Notes: a model not told the origin generated them from the letters alone. DNA of 36,503 nucleotides from Bacteroidota bacterium (GCA_039111535.1 JBCCIM010000041.1:1-36503), one strand, 5' to 3'. Positions 7,934 through 16,712 are shown, counted from the first letter of the stretch. Made by a program: numbers and translations.

Positions 7934-9481
7934 TTAGTCTTCATTTATGAGGCCGCGCGGCTGTTCGCCAGAAACGGGTAGCAAAAAGGGCTGGGTCCGC
8001 TGCATTATACGAAGCATTCGCGATTCATCATCCAGCATGACATTTTTTTGTGGCCGGCGCTCCGGTGTCCACGAAAAACCATCCAATTGAAAGGGATCAG
8101 GAATTAACGCGCCATCATAGTACATGCCTTGAATACCTGAAAAATATCCAATCTCATTTAGGTCATTATTCTTGAACCGTAGTTCAATCCGATCACCAGA
8201 AGTTTGGATACCACGCAGTTGGCTACCCTCACTTACACTGAAATAAATGGATTCTGCCTGCGGCCCAACAGATAGGCTCTTGAGGGAGTCCTGTTCAAAT
8301 AAACCCAGCAGCGTTTTCCCCTTGAGCTGGTTGATACGCATGGTGGTAGAATCCTGATCAGCGGCAAATGCATTTCGCAGCACAAACAACGAATCAATTT
8401 TTCCATCAAAAGCCGTTGCCCGCATCGTGTCACCAGACAACTGATACGAGTCAAACCAAGCCATTGGGTTGTCGAAGAGCCGGTTCTCTTCATTTAGCGG
8501 TTCAAGCTCTACAGAAACGCGGTCGTACACAGCAGAATCTGCCAGAGCGGCAAAGTCATCGCGCCAAATGAGGACAGATTCAACAGCAATGAGCCGCTGC
8601 AACGAATCTTCCCGGATGGCTTCGAGCGTGGTGGCCGTCATAACGAGCGAATCAGCCGGCACGCCGAGGGAGTCCTGTTTAAACTGGAAGAGCATCGCAT
8701 TGCCCTCCATTTTGCTGTAGCCGGCGCGATTGTCGTTATACACCCGATCGCCGAACAGAAAGGTGCGGGTTGAACTGTCAGCTGCAGCTTCGCCTTCCTC
8801 ACCGCCTGTGCGCTCAATAAATACATCGCCAAGACCAATAGAAATTTCAGTATCCCGGAAATAGGTTACCGAGTCTGCTTCGAGGTAGGTTTTGTCTTCT
8901 TCAAGCACCACCTCCCCATAAAATTCTGCGCGTTTCTCTTGGGAGAAATATTCGCCGTCCAAGCTGGTCAACACCGTTGCACTGTCAACGAGCCTGACAT
9001 TGTCGTCAAACGCAGTGTGCTTTCGGTCAAAATCATGCAATGCGGAAGGAGCATATACCTGTACTTCACCATCAGACAGGCGCACCCGACCCATTGCTCG
9101 GCCTTTCTTCGTGCTGCTGAAATACCGTACGCTATCAGCCGACAGCGAGTCATTGTTTTGTATGATGAGTACATCGCCGATCAGCAGCACTTCATCCCGC
9201 CCTTCAAACTCAAGCACACGATCAGCCCAGAGGTAAAGCGTGTCTTTATCAGGCTGGCTGAGCCTTACGTTGCCTTCAAACATCCGGATGGGCTCACCGT
9301 TTTTGACGGTGCGGGAAAGTCGGTCGGCATTCAGGAATTTGACCACCTTCTCATTTGTATCTGCAATAGCGGACTCCCAGGTTGTAGCTGGTATCTGCGG
9401 CGCCAGGCCGGCGCCAAGCAAGCAGGCCGCAAGAAGCGCAGGTAAACAAAACTGCAGAATGGCTGTGTTTCTAAATGTCAT
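7934..9481 (-). CDS. OstA-like LptA protein, periplasmic LPS transport bridge
   Basis: A protein of about 515 residues with an N-terminal signal segment ([19 protein letters not shown]) and a long beta-rich region of OstA type. Repeated phrases of the form 'F-x-G-N-V-R-L-S-x', '[11 protein letters not shown]', '[18 protein letters not shown]' and '[12 protein letters not shown]' mark the stacked strands that bind lipid A acyl chains in LptA/LptD-N. It is far longer than E. coli LptA (about 185 aa), in line with the OstA-like proteins of Bacteroidota. It sits between lptC and lptB. ATG 9481 overlaps the lptC stop by 11 bp; a TTG at 9487 is an in-frame alternative. Overlap with lptC points to translational coupling. 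Confidence 0.85.
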   Translation of the reverse strand: MTFRNTAILQFCLPALLAACLLGAGLAPQIPATTWESAIADTNEKVVKFLNADRLSRTVKNGEPIRMFEGNVRLSQPDKDTLYLWADRVLEFEGRDEVLLIGDVLIIQNNDSLSADSVRYFSSTKKGRAMGRVRLSDGEVQVYAPSALHDFDRKHTAFDDNVRLVDSATVLTSLDGEYFSQEKRAEFYGEVVLEEDKTYLEADSVTYFRDTEISIGLGDVFIERTGGEEGEAAADSSTRTFLFGDRVYNDNRAGYSKMEGNAMLFQFKQDSLGVPADSLVMTATTLEAIREDSLQRLIAVESVLIWRDDFAALADSAVYDRVSVELEPLNEENRLFDNPMAWFDSYQLSGDTMRATAFDGKIDSLFVLRNAFAADQDSTTMRINQLKGKTLLGLFEQDSLKSLSVGPQAESIYFSVSEGSQLRGIQTSGDRIELRFKNNDLNEIGYFSGIQGMYYDGALIPDPFQLDGFSWTPERRPQKNVMLDDESRMLRIMQRTQPFLLPVSGEQPRGLINED

Positions 9482-10091
9482 CAACAAGGGCCTGCCCGGT
9501 TACCCTGGCAATTTCGTAGTTCTCGAGGTCTTCGTCAGCATCCAGGTTGTAGCCCTGAATGTCTTCACGGGGGGTTGTAATACGAACAAAGCCGTCTGTT
9601 TTAACCCGCCGGTCTATTTCATGCCAGATGAGGAACTCTGTTTCTAGTTTTTTCTCATCCGTTGTATTTACAATCACATTGCCTATAGATTCGATCCGGC
9701 GCTCGTTTTCAAAATAAACCATCTGGTCAGCTAAAATAGTAGCTGATGAGTCACCCTTTTCGTCAAAAAGATAAGCGAGCACCCTGCCTCCCAGGCTATC
9801 CGGATGCCCCTCAAGGATCATGTAGGTACTGTCTACGCTTTCAAATTTGGCCATGTAATCCGCGTGGATCTGCATCCGAGGCTTGCCGCCGTCGATGACA
9901 TTAAACTGGGTAAACCAGCTTTCCTGGTCGGGCAGCGGCCCTTGCTGGATTTCTTGCAGGCTCGGGGTAGCAATATCCGGCTCCGCACAGCCGGCAAGCG
10001 CCACCCATACAACAGCAAATATCATCCAATACGGCCCAGAAAGAACCTTCGGAACGCAACGCGTACAGCTTGGTATTATTTCCATCAACAT
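9471..10091 (-). CDS. lptC: LPS export protein LptC, predicted lipoprotein
   Basis: The product has 206 residues. A hydrophobic segment MIFAVVWVALAGCAEP contains a lipobox (A-L-A-G-C), so the protein is predicted to be lipid-anchored at Cys35 rather than held by a transmembrane helix as in E. coli. The rest is LptC/OstA-like: MQIHADYMAKFESVDSTYMI, GGRVLAYLFDEKGDSSATI, ADQMVYFENERRIESIGNVIV and LETEFLIWHEIDRRVKTDG. LptC links the LptFG permease to LptA. It is the first gene of the lptC-lptA-lptB-aroF run. ATG 10091 gives a long n-region; ATG 10085 is equally possible. Neither has a Shine-Dalgarno. Confidence 0.85.
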   Translation of the reverse strand: MLMEIIPSCTRCVPKVLSGPYWMIFAVVWVALAGCAEPDIATPSLQEIQQGPLPDQESWFTQFNVIDGGKPRMQIHADYMAKFESVDSTYMILEGHPDSLGGRVLAYLFDEKGDSSATILADQMVYFENERRIESIGNVIVNTTDEKKLETEFLIWHEIDRRVKTDGFVRITTPREDIQGYNLDADEDLENYEIARVTGQALVDDI

Positions 10092-10242
10092 GATCTTGTA
10101 TCCGACTTGTGCATCGGACTTACAAATGCATTTCTAGCACCGATAAACATTTCACCTCCCCTTTTCTCTTTCCCGTCCTTCAACGTTAAGAACGAATAAG
10201 GGTTTTAATATTTCATGGTTTTGCCGATACAACGGAAAACCT

Positions 10243-10256
10243 GTTTGAGCTCAAAC
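10243..10256. promoter_or_regulatory. 14-bp perfect palindrome upstream of the STAS gene
   Basis: GTTTGAGCTCAAAC is a perfect palindrome ending 29 bp before the STAS start codon, in the 194-bp divergent region between lptC and the partner-switching operon. This is a plausible operator for a dimeric regulator. No known family is assigned. Confidence 0.4.
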
Positions 10257-10272
10257 CATTAGATCATGCCTT

Positions 10273-10279
10273 AGAGGAA
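10273..10279 (+). promoter_or_regulatory. Ribosome binding site of the STAS gene
   Basis: AGAGGAA six bases before ATG 10286. It is one of the few clear Shine-Dalgarno sequences in the window and supports that start. Confidence 0.6.
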
Positions 10280-10285
10280 ACCTTT

Positions 10286-10624
10286 ATGAGCTTTTCAATC
10301 GAGCCTTTTGACACTGATACTGCAGTCGTAACGATCGGCAAAACGCTGGACTTTAGGAATGCAGACGACTTCAAAACGTCTTGCCAGAATCAAGTTGAAA
10401 CTGGAAAACACAATTTTATCCTAGATTTTTCTGATACGGGTATCCTCGACTCTACTGGGTTGGGTTCTATTTTCTCCCTGTATCGCAAAGTATCGCCCCT
10501 CAATGGACAAGTGGTATTTGCTGCCATCTCAAGGCCCGTGCAAGTGGTCGTACAACTGACCCGTACTTACAAAGTATTCCGTCAGTTTCCTTCGGTAGAT
10601 GCAGCAATGCAGGCACTTCACTAG
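10286..10624 (+). CDS. Anti-sigma factor antagonist, STAS domain (SpoIIAA/RsbV-like)
   Basis: A 112-residue single STAS domain. D55-S56-T57-G58 in ILDSTGLGSIFSLYRKV is the conserved phosphorylation loop; Ser56 is the expected target of a partner kinase. In this family the unphosphorylated form binds the anti-sigma kinase and frees its partner, and phosphorylation breaks that contact. The next gene starts on the last base of this stop codon and codes an RsbW-like kinase, then a PP2C phosphatase follows, so all three parts of a partner switch are coded together. The start has a good ribosome binding site, AGAGGAA. Confidence 0.92.
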   Translation: MSFSIEPFDTDTAVVTIGKTLDFRNADDFKTSCQNQVETGKHNFILDFSDTGILDSTGLGSIFSLYRKVSPLNGQVVFAAISRPVQVVVQLTRTYKVFRQFPSVDAAMQALH

Positions 10625-11151
10625 TGGATTGCCCAAATTTATTCGAAGCGGAACCCTCCGTTTTTGTTCGTTTAGATTTACACCCTTTCCCCTCCATGTA
10701 TTCCGAAATGCATTATTTTAGGAATCTAGATACCATCATGGACGATGTCCACGGGCTGTTTGATGGTTGGGAAACGCAGTTAGAAGCGTATGCTTCGCTT
10801 TCCCTTGAAGTACTGCACCTCGCCAAACTTGCCGTTCATGAGTGGGTAGCCAATATAAAACAACATGCTGACTTCCAGGGCAGATCGCCCGAAGTTGGAC
10901 TGTACGTCTCTCCAACAGATGATCGCCTGAGATGCATCATTGAGGATAACTCTGAAGGATTTGATCTTGAGGGTTATCTGAAAGATCATCCCAAAATTAC
11001 CGTAGTCCTTCCCGACCGTGGTATGGGCTTGTTAATGCTCAGGTCTTGCACCGAGGAGTTGCGTTATGAAAAGTTAAACGGCGGTAAACAGAAGCTGGAA
11101 TTCTATATTCCCGCCAATAACGATCCTCATGTCGATATTCCCTTCTCATGA
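10624..11151 (+). CDS. Anti-sigma regulatory kinase, HATPase_c_2 (RsbW/SpoIIAB-like)
   Basis: This protein of about 175 residues has a GHKL ATPase fold: N-box LAVHEWVANIKQHA (E73, N77, H81), G1 box IEDNSEGFDLEGYL (D108, G112) and G2 box LPDRGMGLLMLRSC (G133, G135). These kinases phosphorylate a STAS antagonist and hold a sigma factor or another target. The G1 box reads D-N-S-E-G-F-D where D-x-G-x-G is usual, so the first Gly is Ser here; ATP binding could be altered. The frame opens at GTG 10624, overlapping the preceding TAG by one base, which suggests coupling. ATG 10696 is an alternative but would cut off the first beta strand (SVFVRLDLHPF). It overlaps the next gene by ATGA. Confidence 0.87.
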   Translation: MDCPNLFEAEPSVFVRLDLHPFPSMYSEMHYFRNLDTIMDDVHGLFDGWETQLEAYASLSLEVLHLAKLAVHEWVANIKQHADFQGRSPEVGLYVSPTDDRLRCIIEDNSEGFDLEGYLKDHPKITVVLPDRGMGLLMLRSCTEELRYEKLNGGKQKLEFYIPANNDPHVDIPFS

Positions 11152-12263
11152 CAGATTATAACATTCTAGTTGTAGAAGACGAACATACCCTACGCCGGCT
11201 ACTTGAATACAGGCTGAGCAAGCATTATAGCGTCCAGACGGCCGCGAATGGAGAAGAAGCGCTTGCCCAATTGGGTTCAAACACCCCCGACCTGATCATT
11301 TCGGATATCATGATGCCGAAAATGGATGGGTTTGCCCTGCAGACAGCCCTGCAAGAACAAAAAGATACGCGGACAATCCCCTTTATTTTTCTGACTGCAA
11401 AAGCCGACGATACCAGCCGGCTTAAAGGCATGCGCATGGGGGTTGACGATTACATCACAAAGCCATTCGACATCGACCAGCTCCTCTCCAGAATAGACAG
11501 GCTGCTCGAACGCACCCGTCTCTTTCAAACGCAGCTGGATGCCAAAATTGGCAACGATTTCTCCCAGCGGTTGATGCCGAAGTCCATGCCCGAAGTAAAC
11601 GGGTACGATATTACGTACTACAACGAACCGCGAGAATATGGCGGTGGCGACCTTTTTGACTGGGCAGAACCATTCCCCGGTGTCTTTTTCTTCACCATTG
11701 GTGACGTGATGGGCAAAGGGTTGCAGGCCAAGTTTTATGCTTTCAGCTTTCTGAGCTATATCCGAGGTACACTACATGCGATGCTCGGTACCTCAACCTC
11801 TCCGGCAGCCCTCATGCAACGGGTCAATAAAATCCTGATGGAAGACGAGGTGATGGAAGAGACCTTTGCCTCGTTGTTACTCATGCGCTGGGAGCCGGCG
11901 AAAAACGAGCTGACATATGCCAACGCAGGCCATTGCCGGCCATTCCTGATTTCAAATTCTGGCGCCAGCGTTATCCCGCATAGCGACCTCATTCTGGGGC
12001 TCGACAAAAATGCTACGTTTGAAGATGCCACCATCCAGCTTGCACCGGGCAGCGCCGTCATGGCATACACTGATGGACTCATCGAGCAACAGTTGAAAAA
12101 TGGCAGCCAGTTGGGTGAAGAAAATCTCGGCCGATTGGCCCACCGCGCGAAGGGCTGTCAGGCCCCTATCCAGGGCCTGTTAAGCAAAGTGCTCGACAAC
12201 AGCGCGGAAAAGAAATTTGGAGACGACATCCTGGTCTTCTGGATGCAGCGGTCAGCTTCCTGA
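11148..12263 (+). CDS. Response regulator with PP2C-type (SpoIIE/RsbU-like) phosphatase domain
   Basis: The product has 371 residues. Residues 1-120 form a receiver domain with the acidic pair E10-D11, phospho-acceptor D53 (ISDIMMPKMDG), T83 and K105 (TKPFD). After a short helix (RIDRLLERTRLFQTQLD) a PPM phosphatase spans about 130-368, with metal-ligand positions in GGGDLFDW (D168), GDVMGKG (D186), YTDGLIE (D309) and GDDILVF (D359/D360). The expected role is to dephosphorylate the STAS protein coded upstream when D53 is phosphorylated, which switches the module. The cognate histidine kinase is not in the window. It starts inside the previous gene (ATGA) and its last 12 bp overlap the convergent menE 3' end. 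Confidence 0.93.
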   Translation: MTDYNILVVEDEHTLRRLLEYRLSKHYSVQTAANGEEALAQLGSNTPDLIISDIMMPKMDGFALQTALQEQKDTRTIPFIFLTAKADDTSRLKGMRMGVDDYITKPFDIDQLLSRIDRLLERTRLFQTQLDAKIGNDFSQRLMPKSMPEVNGYDITYYNEPREYGGGDLFDWAEPFPGVFFFTIGDVMGKGLQAKFYAFSFLSYIRGTLHAMLGTSTSPAALMQRVNKILMEDEVMEETFASLLLMRWEPAKNELTYANAGHCRPFLISNSGASVIPHSDLILGLDKNATFEDATIQLAPGSAVMAYTDGLIEQQLKNGSQLGEENLGRLAHRAKGCQAPIQGLLSKVLDNSAEKKFGDDILVFWMQRSAS

Positions 12264-13688
12264 TGCCAGCGCAGCTAAAGCACGAGTCGTAAGTTGCTTG
12301 CGCGAAACCTTCATCTCTCCAGTAACATCTTCCGCAAGCGGCAAGTAGGCAATTGGATTCATAAACCTTGCAATCCGTGTTGCAAGATGCGTTTCGAACA
12401 CAGTTGGCGCCGGCATGTCGCGGGATACATCCAGGAAAGCAACCGGGCGATACCCATAGGTCTCATCAGGTACCGGAACGACAAATGCGCGGATTACCGC
12501 AGCATGTGCCTGCAAGGCCCGTTCAATTTCTTCCGGATGAATATTCTCTCCGCCAGAGATAAACATATTGTCTTTTCGCCCTTCCACCACAAGATTGCCT
12601 GCCGCGTCCATACGACCAACATCTCCTGTCCGATACCAACCGGTTTCATCAAACGGCTTTTGTAGCCCCTCCCCGCTTACGTACCCCAGGAAACGTGTGG
12701 CACCTTTTACAAGGATTTCGCCATCTGCATCCAGCTTCAAGCGCCTGTAGTTGAGCAGCTTCCCCGAAGTAAGCAGCGTTTCTAGTGATGCAGCGGGCGG
12801 TGTGGCAGTGATCTGCGACGCCAACTCAGTCATCCCGTACGAGGTATGGATGGGTAAGCCGGCTTTATAGGCAAGCGTTATTAACGATTCCGAGATCGCA
12901 CTCCCCCCCAGCAAAATAGCCTGCAGGGCTTCATACCTGTTGTTTGCTTTTGCTGCAAGTAGCCGCTTCAGTTGCGTGCCCACCATCGACACATGCGTTA
13001 TCTCATCAGACGCCAACTGGACTGCAATAGGCTGTTTTTTATCTGACAAAACTACTGTAGCGCCGGCAACAAATGCACGAAACAGAATGGCAACGCCGGC
13101 CACGTGATAAAGGGGCAGCGAAAGTAAATAGCGATCGCCGGGTTTCATCGGAATATTTTCATTGGCACCAAGCGCACTCAGGTAATGGTTGCCCCATCGG
13201 TGCAATATTGCCTTGGGTAATCCGGTACTCCCAGACGATAGCAGGAGGGTTGCCGGCTTCTGTACATCCACGGTGACTGGTATCGTAACCGGTTTGGCTG
13301 CCAATGCCTCCCTTATAAACGTATCGACAGCGATGACCTGCGTAACATCGCTGTTATATCGGTCTTCAGCCACAAGCAACACCTTACACCGAAGATGTCC
13401 CATCAGCTTCTCCACCTGCGAAACCGGAAATCGCGTGCTGAGTGGCACAGCCACCAACCGGCACCTGAAACACGCCCACATCAACGTTATGTGCATCCAG
13501 GTGTTGGGCAACAATAGGCCAACGTGATCGCCCGGCTTGAGCCCGGCAGCGACGAGTTGGCTGGCGACTGCACTGACCCGTGCATCAAGGGTGGCATAGG
13601 GCAGGTCCTCACCGTTTCCCAACACAAGCGCAATAGAAGTCGGTTGAGACCGGGCATGCTCACTGAGCGGGCAATTTCGTATAGCCAC
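12252..13688 (-). CDS. menE: 2-succinylbenzoate--CoA ligase
   Basis: MenE activates o-succinylbenzoate as its CoA thioester in menaquinone synthesis. The 478-residue product is an ANL-superfamily adenylating enzyme: P-loop-like LLLSSGSTGLPKAILHRWG, HTSYGMTELASQIT, WYRTGDVGRMDAAGNLVVEGRKDNMFISGGENIHPEEIE and a late SRKQL lysine for adenylation. Assignment to MenE rather than another acyl-CoA ligase rests on the compact length and on menA and menB upstream on the same strand. The start is GTG 13688, as no ATG lies near it, 6 bp after the menA stop. Its 3' end overlaps the convergent phosphatase gene by 12 bp. Confidence 0.9.
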   Translation of the reverse strand: MAIRNCPLSEHARSQPTSIALVLGNGEDLPYATLDARVSAVASQLVAAGLKPGDHVGLLLPNTWMHITLMWACFRCRLVAVPLSTRFPVSQVEKLMGHLRCKVLLVAEDRYNSDVTQVIAVDTFIREALAAKPVTIPVTVDVQKPATLLLSSGSTGLPKAILHRWGNHYLSALGANENIPMKPGDRYLLSLPLYHVAGVAILFRAFVAGATVVLSDKKQPIAVQLASDEITHVSMVGTQLKRLLAAKANNRYEALQAILLGGSAISESLITLAYKAGLPIHTSYGMTELASQITATPPAASLETLLTSGKLLNYRRLKLDADGEILVKGATRFLGYVSGEGLQKPFDETGWYRTGDVGRMDAAGNLVVEGRKDNMFISGGENIHPEEIERALQAHAAVIRAFVVPVPDETYGYRPVAFLDVSRDMPAPTVFETHLATRIARFMNPIAYLPLAEDVTGEMKVSRKQLTTRALAALASGS

Positions 13689-13694
13689 GGTAAG

Positions 13695-14597
13695 TTAGAG
13701 ATTCCAGGTTATAGAAAAGAGAATACTATAGATAAGCAAAAGTCTGGCCGTTGCCCCCAGGATCGGATTTAAAGCGGGGCTTGCCGGCGTATTTGTCACT
13801 TGGCGGAACAGCAACATACCGGGGATGACGCACAGGCTCGTGATCAGCACGGGCAGGTGCGCAGGCTCCATCAGATAAACACCCAACGGAATCAGGCCAG
13901 CCCCCAGCATACAGATAAAATAGCAAACCAGACCAAACGTCCGTCCAAAGCGGACCACAATGGTTTTTTTACCAGCAAGCCGGTCTTCTTCGACATCTCG
14001 AATGTTGTTCACCAGCAATATTGCTACGGCAAGCAGCCCCGGGGCAAGTCCTGCCAATAATACCGTATTGTTAATCGAGAGGGCCTGCACAAAATAGGTC
14101 CCGCCTACAGCAACGGGCCCAAAGAAAATCAGCACAAATAAATCGCCAAGGCCCATGTATGCGAGCGAATATTTGCCAGCCGTATACATAAACCCCGAAA
14201 TGATTGAGAGGATGCCTATTAATACGATAGGCCAACCGCCTCGCCACATCAGATACCCTCCAGAAACAACCGCCAATCCAAAGACCAGCGCAGTAGCAAC
14301 CAGCATGGTACGGGCAGATACCAGGCCCGCTTGCGTCACACGCAGCGGGCCTTTACGGTCTTCTGTATCCGCACCTTTCTTGAAATCGGCGTAGTCGTTA
14401 AAGAAGTTGGTACCAATCTGAATAAATAGCGCCCCAAGGAGCGCTAATCCGGCAGACAGCCAGTGCACAACCCCAGCAGCTATCGCCATGGCAACACCAA
14501 TCAGAACCGGTGCGACTGCTGCCCACAGTGTTTTGGGGCGCACAGCTGCCATCCAGACTTGAAAGGTAGACATTGAAGGAGATGCCATGGTATCCAT
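13695..14597 (-). CDS. menA: 1,4-dihydroxy-2-naphthoate polyprenyltransferase
   Basis: MenA attaches the polyprenyl chain to 1,4-dihydroxy-2-naphthoate in the inner membrane. The 300-residue product has about eight or nine hydrophobic helices. Its UbiA-family Asp motifs are NFFNDYADFKKGADTEDR (first, N-D-x-x-D) and NNIRDVEEDRLAGKKT (second, D-x-x-x-D), and GPLRVTQAGLVSA is the MenA-typical stretch after the first. It lies between menB and menE on the same strand with short gaps. ATG 14597 is the outer start; ATG 14588 and ATG 14573 are possible, and the first helix starts after residue 25 in any case. Confidence 0.95.
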   Translation of the reverse strand: MDTMASPSMSTFQVWMAAVRPKTLWAAVAPVLIGVAMAIAAGVVHWLSAGLALLGALFIQIGTNFFNDYADFKKGADTEDRKGPLRVTQAGLVSARTMLVATALVFGLAVVSGGYLMWRGGWPIVLIGILSIISGFMYTAGKYSLAYMGLGDLFVLIFFGPVAVGGTYFVQALSINNTVLLAGLAPGLLAVAILLVNNIRDVEEDRLAGKKTIVVRFGRTFGLVCYFICMLGAGLIPLGVYLMEPAHLPVLITSLCVIPGMLLFRQVTNTPASPALNPILGATARLLLIYSILFSITWNL

Positions 14598-14618
14598 GCT
14601 GCAACAGTGCCGGCAGGT

Positions 14619-15443
14619 TTATGGGCGAAACGGGAATTTGGAAAACTCGGGTTTGCGCTTCTCATTGTACGCATTACGGCCTTCCTGTCCTTCTTCGGTC
14701 ATATAGAAAAGCAGGGTTGCATTCCCAGCCAACTCCTGCAAGCCGGCCTGGCCGTCACAGTCTGCATTAAGTGCAGCTTTCAGGCAGCGAATGGCCATGT
14801 GAGAGTTTGCGAGGATTTCCCGACACCATTGCACAGTTTCCGCTTCCAAATCAGCAAGCGGCACCACGGTATTCACGAGGCCCATTTGCAACGCATCCTG
14901 CGCATTGTAAGGACGGCAGAGAAACCAGATCTCCCGCGCTTTCTTCTGACCGATGTGGCGCGCAAGATATGCGGCACCATATCCACCGTCGAAAGAACCC
15001 ACTTTGGGGCCAGTTTGCATAAACTTGGCATTGTCGGCTGCGATGGTCAGGTCGCACATCACGTGCAGGACGTGTCCCCCACCAACGGCCCAGCCGGCAA
15101 CCATTGCAATGACAGGTTTGGGACACGAGCGAATTTGCCGCTGGAAGTCCAGCACGTTGAGTCGCATGATGCCTGTACCGCTTTCTTTGTAGCCGGCATC
15201 ACCACGAATCCGCTGGTCTCCGCCGGAGCAAAACGCATCCGGGCCTTCACCCGTCAGAATGATTACGCCGATTTCAGAATCGTCACGTGCATCATCCATC
15301 GCATGAATCATCTCCTTTACCGTCAGGGGACGAAACGCATTGCGCACTTCGGGGCGATTTATGGTAATTTTGGCAATTCCTTCTGCCTTATGATATTTGA
15401 TATCGGTATATTCACCGGCAACATTCCACGAAATTGCAGACAT
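14619..15443 (-). CDS. menB: 1,4-dihydroxy-2-naphthoyl-CoA synthase
   Basis: MenB closes the naphthoate ring from o-succinylbenzoyl-CoA. The 274-residue product is a crotonase-fold enzyme with MenB-specific segments: [57 protein letters not shown] (oxyanion hole), [36 protein letters not shown] and the C-terminal [21 protein letters not shown]. It is the first gene of the menB-menA-menE run; the men genes resume at menD on the other side of a plus-strand Dabb gene. The leader holds two near-identical 9-bp repeats. Confidence 0.97.
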   Translation of the reverse strand: MSAISWNVAGEYTDIKYHKAEGIAKITINRPEVRNAFRPLTVKEMIHAMDDARDDSEIGVIILTGEGPDAFCSGGDQRIRGDAGYKESGTGIMRLNVLDFQRQIRSCPKPVIAMVAGWAVGGGHVLHVMCDLTIAADNAKFMQTGPKVGSFDGGYGAAYLARHIGQKKAREIWFLCRPYNAQDALQMGLVNTVVPLADLEAETVQWCREILANSHMAIRCLKAALNADCDGQAGLQELAGNATLLFYMTEEGQEGRNAYNEKRKPEFSKFPFRP

Positions 15444-15467
15444 ATTTATCGAGGTTTGAGTTTTATT

Positions 15468-15489
15468 GGGCGCTAAATACGGGCGCTAA
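15468..15489. repeat. Direct repeat in the menB leader
   Basis: GGGCGCTAA occurs at 15468-15476 and again at 15481-15489, period 13, inside the divergent region between menB and the Dabb gene. Read towards menB it is TTAGCGCCC twice. Related TTTAGCGC copies lie upstream of glmS and the ybbR-like gene. This could be a regulator or promoter element. Confidence 0.4.
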
Positions 15490-15606
15490 TATACAACTTT
15501 ATTACGATCCAGGGTCAGGTTCATTTGCAGGGCTGGAATTCAACCCCGGCATATCGTAATATCACGCTTGCAATACTCTTTTCAATCTTTTTACACTGCA
15601 ACGCAA

Positions 15607-15909
15607 ATGGTTACACACATCGTCTATTTTTGGATGAAATCAGACGTCGGCCAGGCCGGCCACGATCAGTTCGTAAAAGGTGCAAAACACCTGCTTACCA
15701 TCGAGGATCTCGCCCAAGGGTATCTCGGAAAGCCGGCTGCTACCGAGAAACGCGAAATCATAGACGATTCCTATGACTATGCCCTGGTCACGATGTTCGA
15801 CACCATGGAAGCACACGATAGATACCAGGTACATCCAAAACACGACGATTTCAGAGAACTCGCCCACCTGTGGGACCGCGTGCAAATCTATGATTCTAAA
15901 ATAATCTAA
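15607..15909 (+). CDS. Dabb-family (stress-responsive alpha/beta barrel) protein
   Basis: A 100-residue single-domain protein. MVTHIVYFWMKSD is the usual first strand of the Dabb fold, with YDYALVTMFDTMEAHDRYQVHPKHDDFRE as the second half (H-P-x-H being typical). These ferredoxin-like dimers are found in stress proteins and some polyketide cyclases; here the role is unknown. The frame extends back to 15568, but ATG 15607 matches the family start. It is on the plus strand, divergent from menB and convergent with the CPBP protease gene, so it breaks the run of men genes. Confidence 0.8.
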   Translation: MVTHIVYFWMKSDVGQAGHDQFVKGAKHLLTIEDLAQGYLGKPAATEKREIIDDSYDYALVTMFDTMEAHDRYQVHPKHDDFRELAHLWDRVQIYDSKII

Positions 15910-15955
15910 TCTTTATTGATCAGGCATGTAATGCAGGACTGCCTCAAAAGGGTAG

Positions 15956-16708
15956 TTATCGCGAAGACTTTACTTCTTCGAGCACGCCATTTTCTTTAAA
16001 GCGCATCTCCGGGTGATAGAAAACAGCCCAGTAATCATTTGAAATTGCCAGAATTGCATGGGCTGCAACACAAGCCCAGATGGCACCTGTTTGTATAACA
16101 ATCAGCGACAAGACGATACTCAAGGGAATCGTCCCAAAGGTTTCTTTGCCGCCCTTCGGAAGGTGGGTTGTTGCAGATAATGCGGTTGTGACAATAATTG
16201 CCGGCCACCACCCATACACAGACGCAACCCCCATCAAAAGAAATCCCCGAAACAGGAATTCATAGGCAAACATGTAAAGCGTCCATACCAGCGCATTGAC
16301 CACAAGCAGGCGCCGGCTCCAGTCTCTTGCCCTTATCTGCGGGTAAAAACTGTACATCTCTTTCTGGCGGGCTGTATACCAGGGTATAAATGAAATGGCC
16401 CCTCCAAACAACAAAATCCAATACAGCGAGATGGTCCAGTTGGCGTCACCTAATCCGTAGTTTTCAGGTGTGCCCGGCAAAAGCAGCAGCGTGGCCAACA
16501 TAGGCAATCCGCCAAGGTATAACACCCCAATGAGCTTCTGGTACACAGCACCATACTGATCGAAGTATCCATCCCCATTACGCGCATCAACCCAGGCTTT
16601 CAATCGCTCCGAATGGGCGACAAACCAATAGAGGCAAAAACAAACGGTAGCGGTACCCACAGTGATGACAAAGACTGCATCACTAGTTTTCCAAACCAAG
16701 TCTTCCAT
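15956..16708 (-). CDS. CPBP-family intramembrane metalloprotease-like protein
   Basis: A 250-residue polytopic membrane protein with about six or seven helices. The C-terminal half carries the CPBP (CAAX protease and bacteriocin-processing, Abi/Rce1) pattern: motif 1 E-F-L-F-R-G in MFAYEFLFRGFLLMG, where the usual doublet E-E is Y-E; motif 2 a His in TTALSATTHLPKGG; motif 3 CVAAHAILAISND. Glu and both His positions needed for catalysis are present, so it is probably active. The substrate is unknown. It starts 4 bp after the menD stop and is probably cotranscribed with menF-menD. It ends facing the Dabb gene. Confidence 0.8.
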   Translation of the reverse strand: MEDLVWKTSDAVFVITVGTATVCFCLYWFVAHSERLKAWVDARNGDGYFDQYGAVYQKLIGVLYLGGLPMLATLLLLPGTPENYGLGDANWTISLYWILLFGGAISFIPWYTARQKEMYSFYPQIRARDWSRRLLVVNALVWTLYMFAYEFLFRGFLLMGVASVYGWWPAIIVTTALSATTHLPKGGKETFGTIPLSIVLSLIVIQTGAIWACVAAHAILAISNDYWAVFYHPEMRFKENGVLEEVKSSR

Positions 16709-16712
16709 TTAC

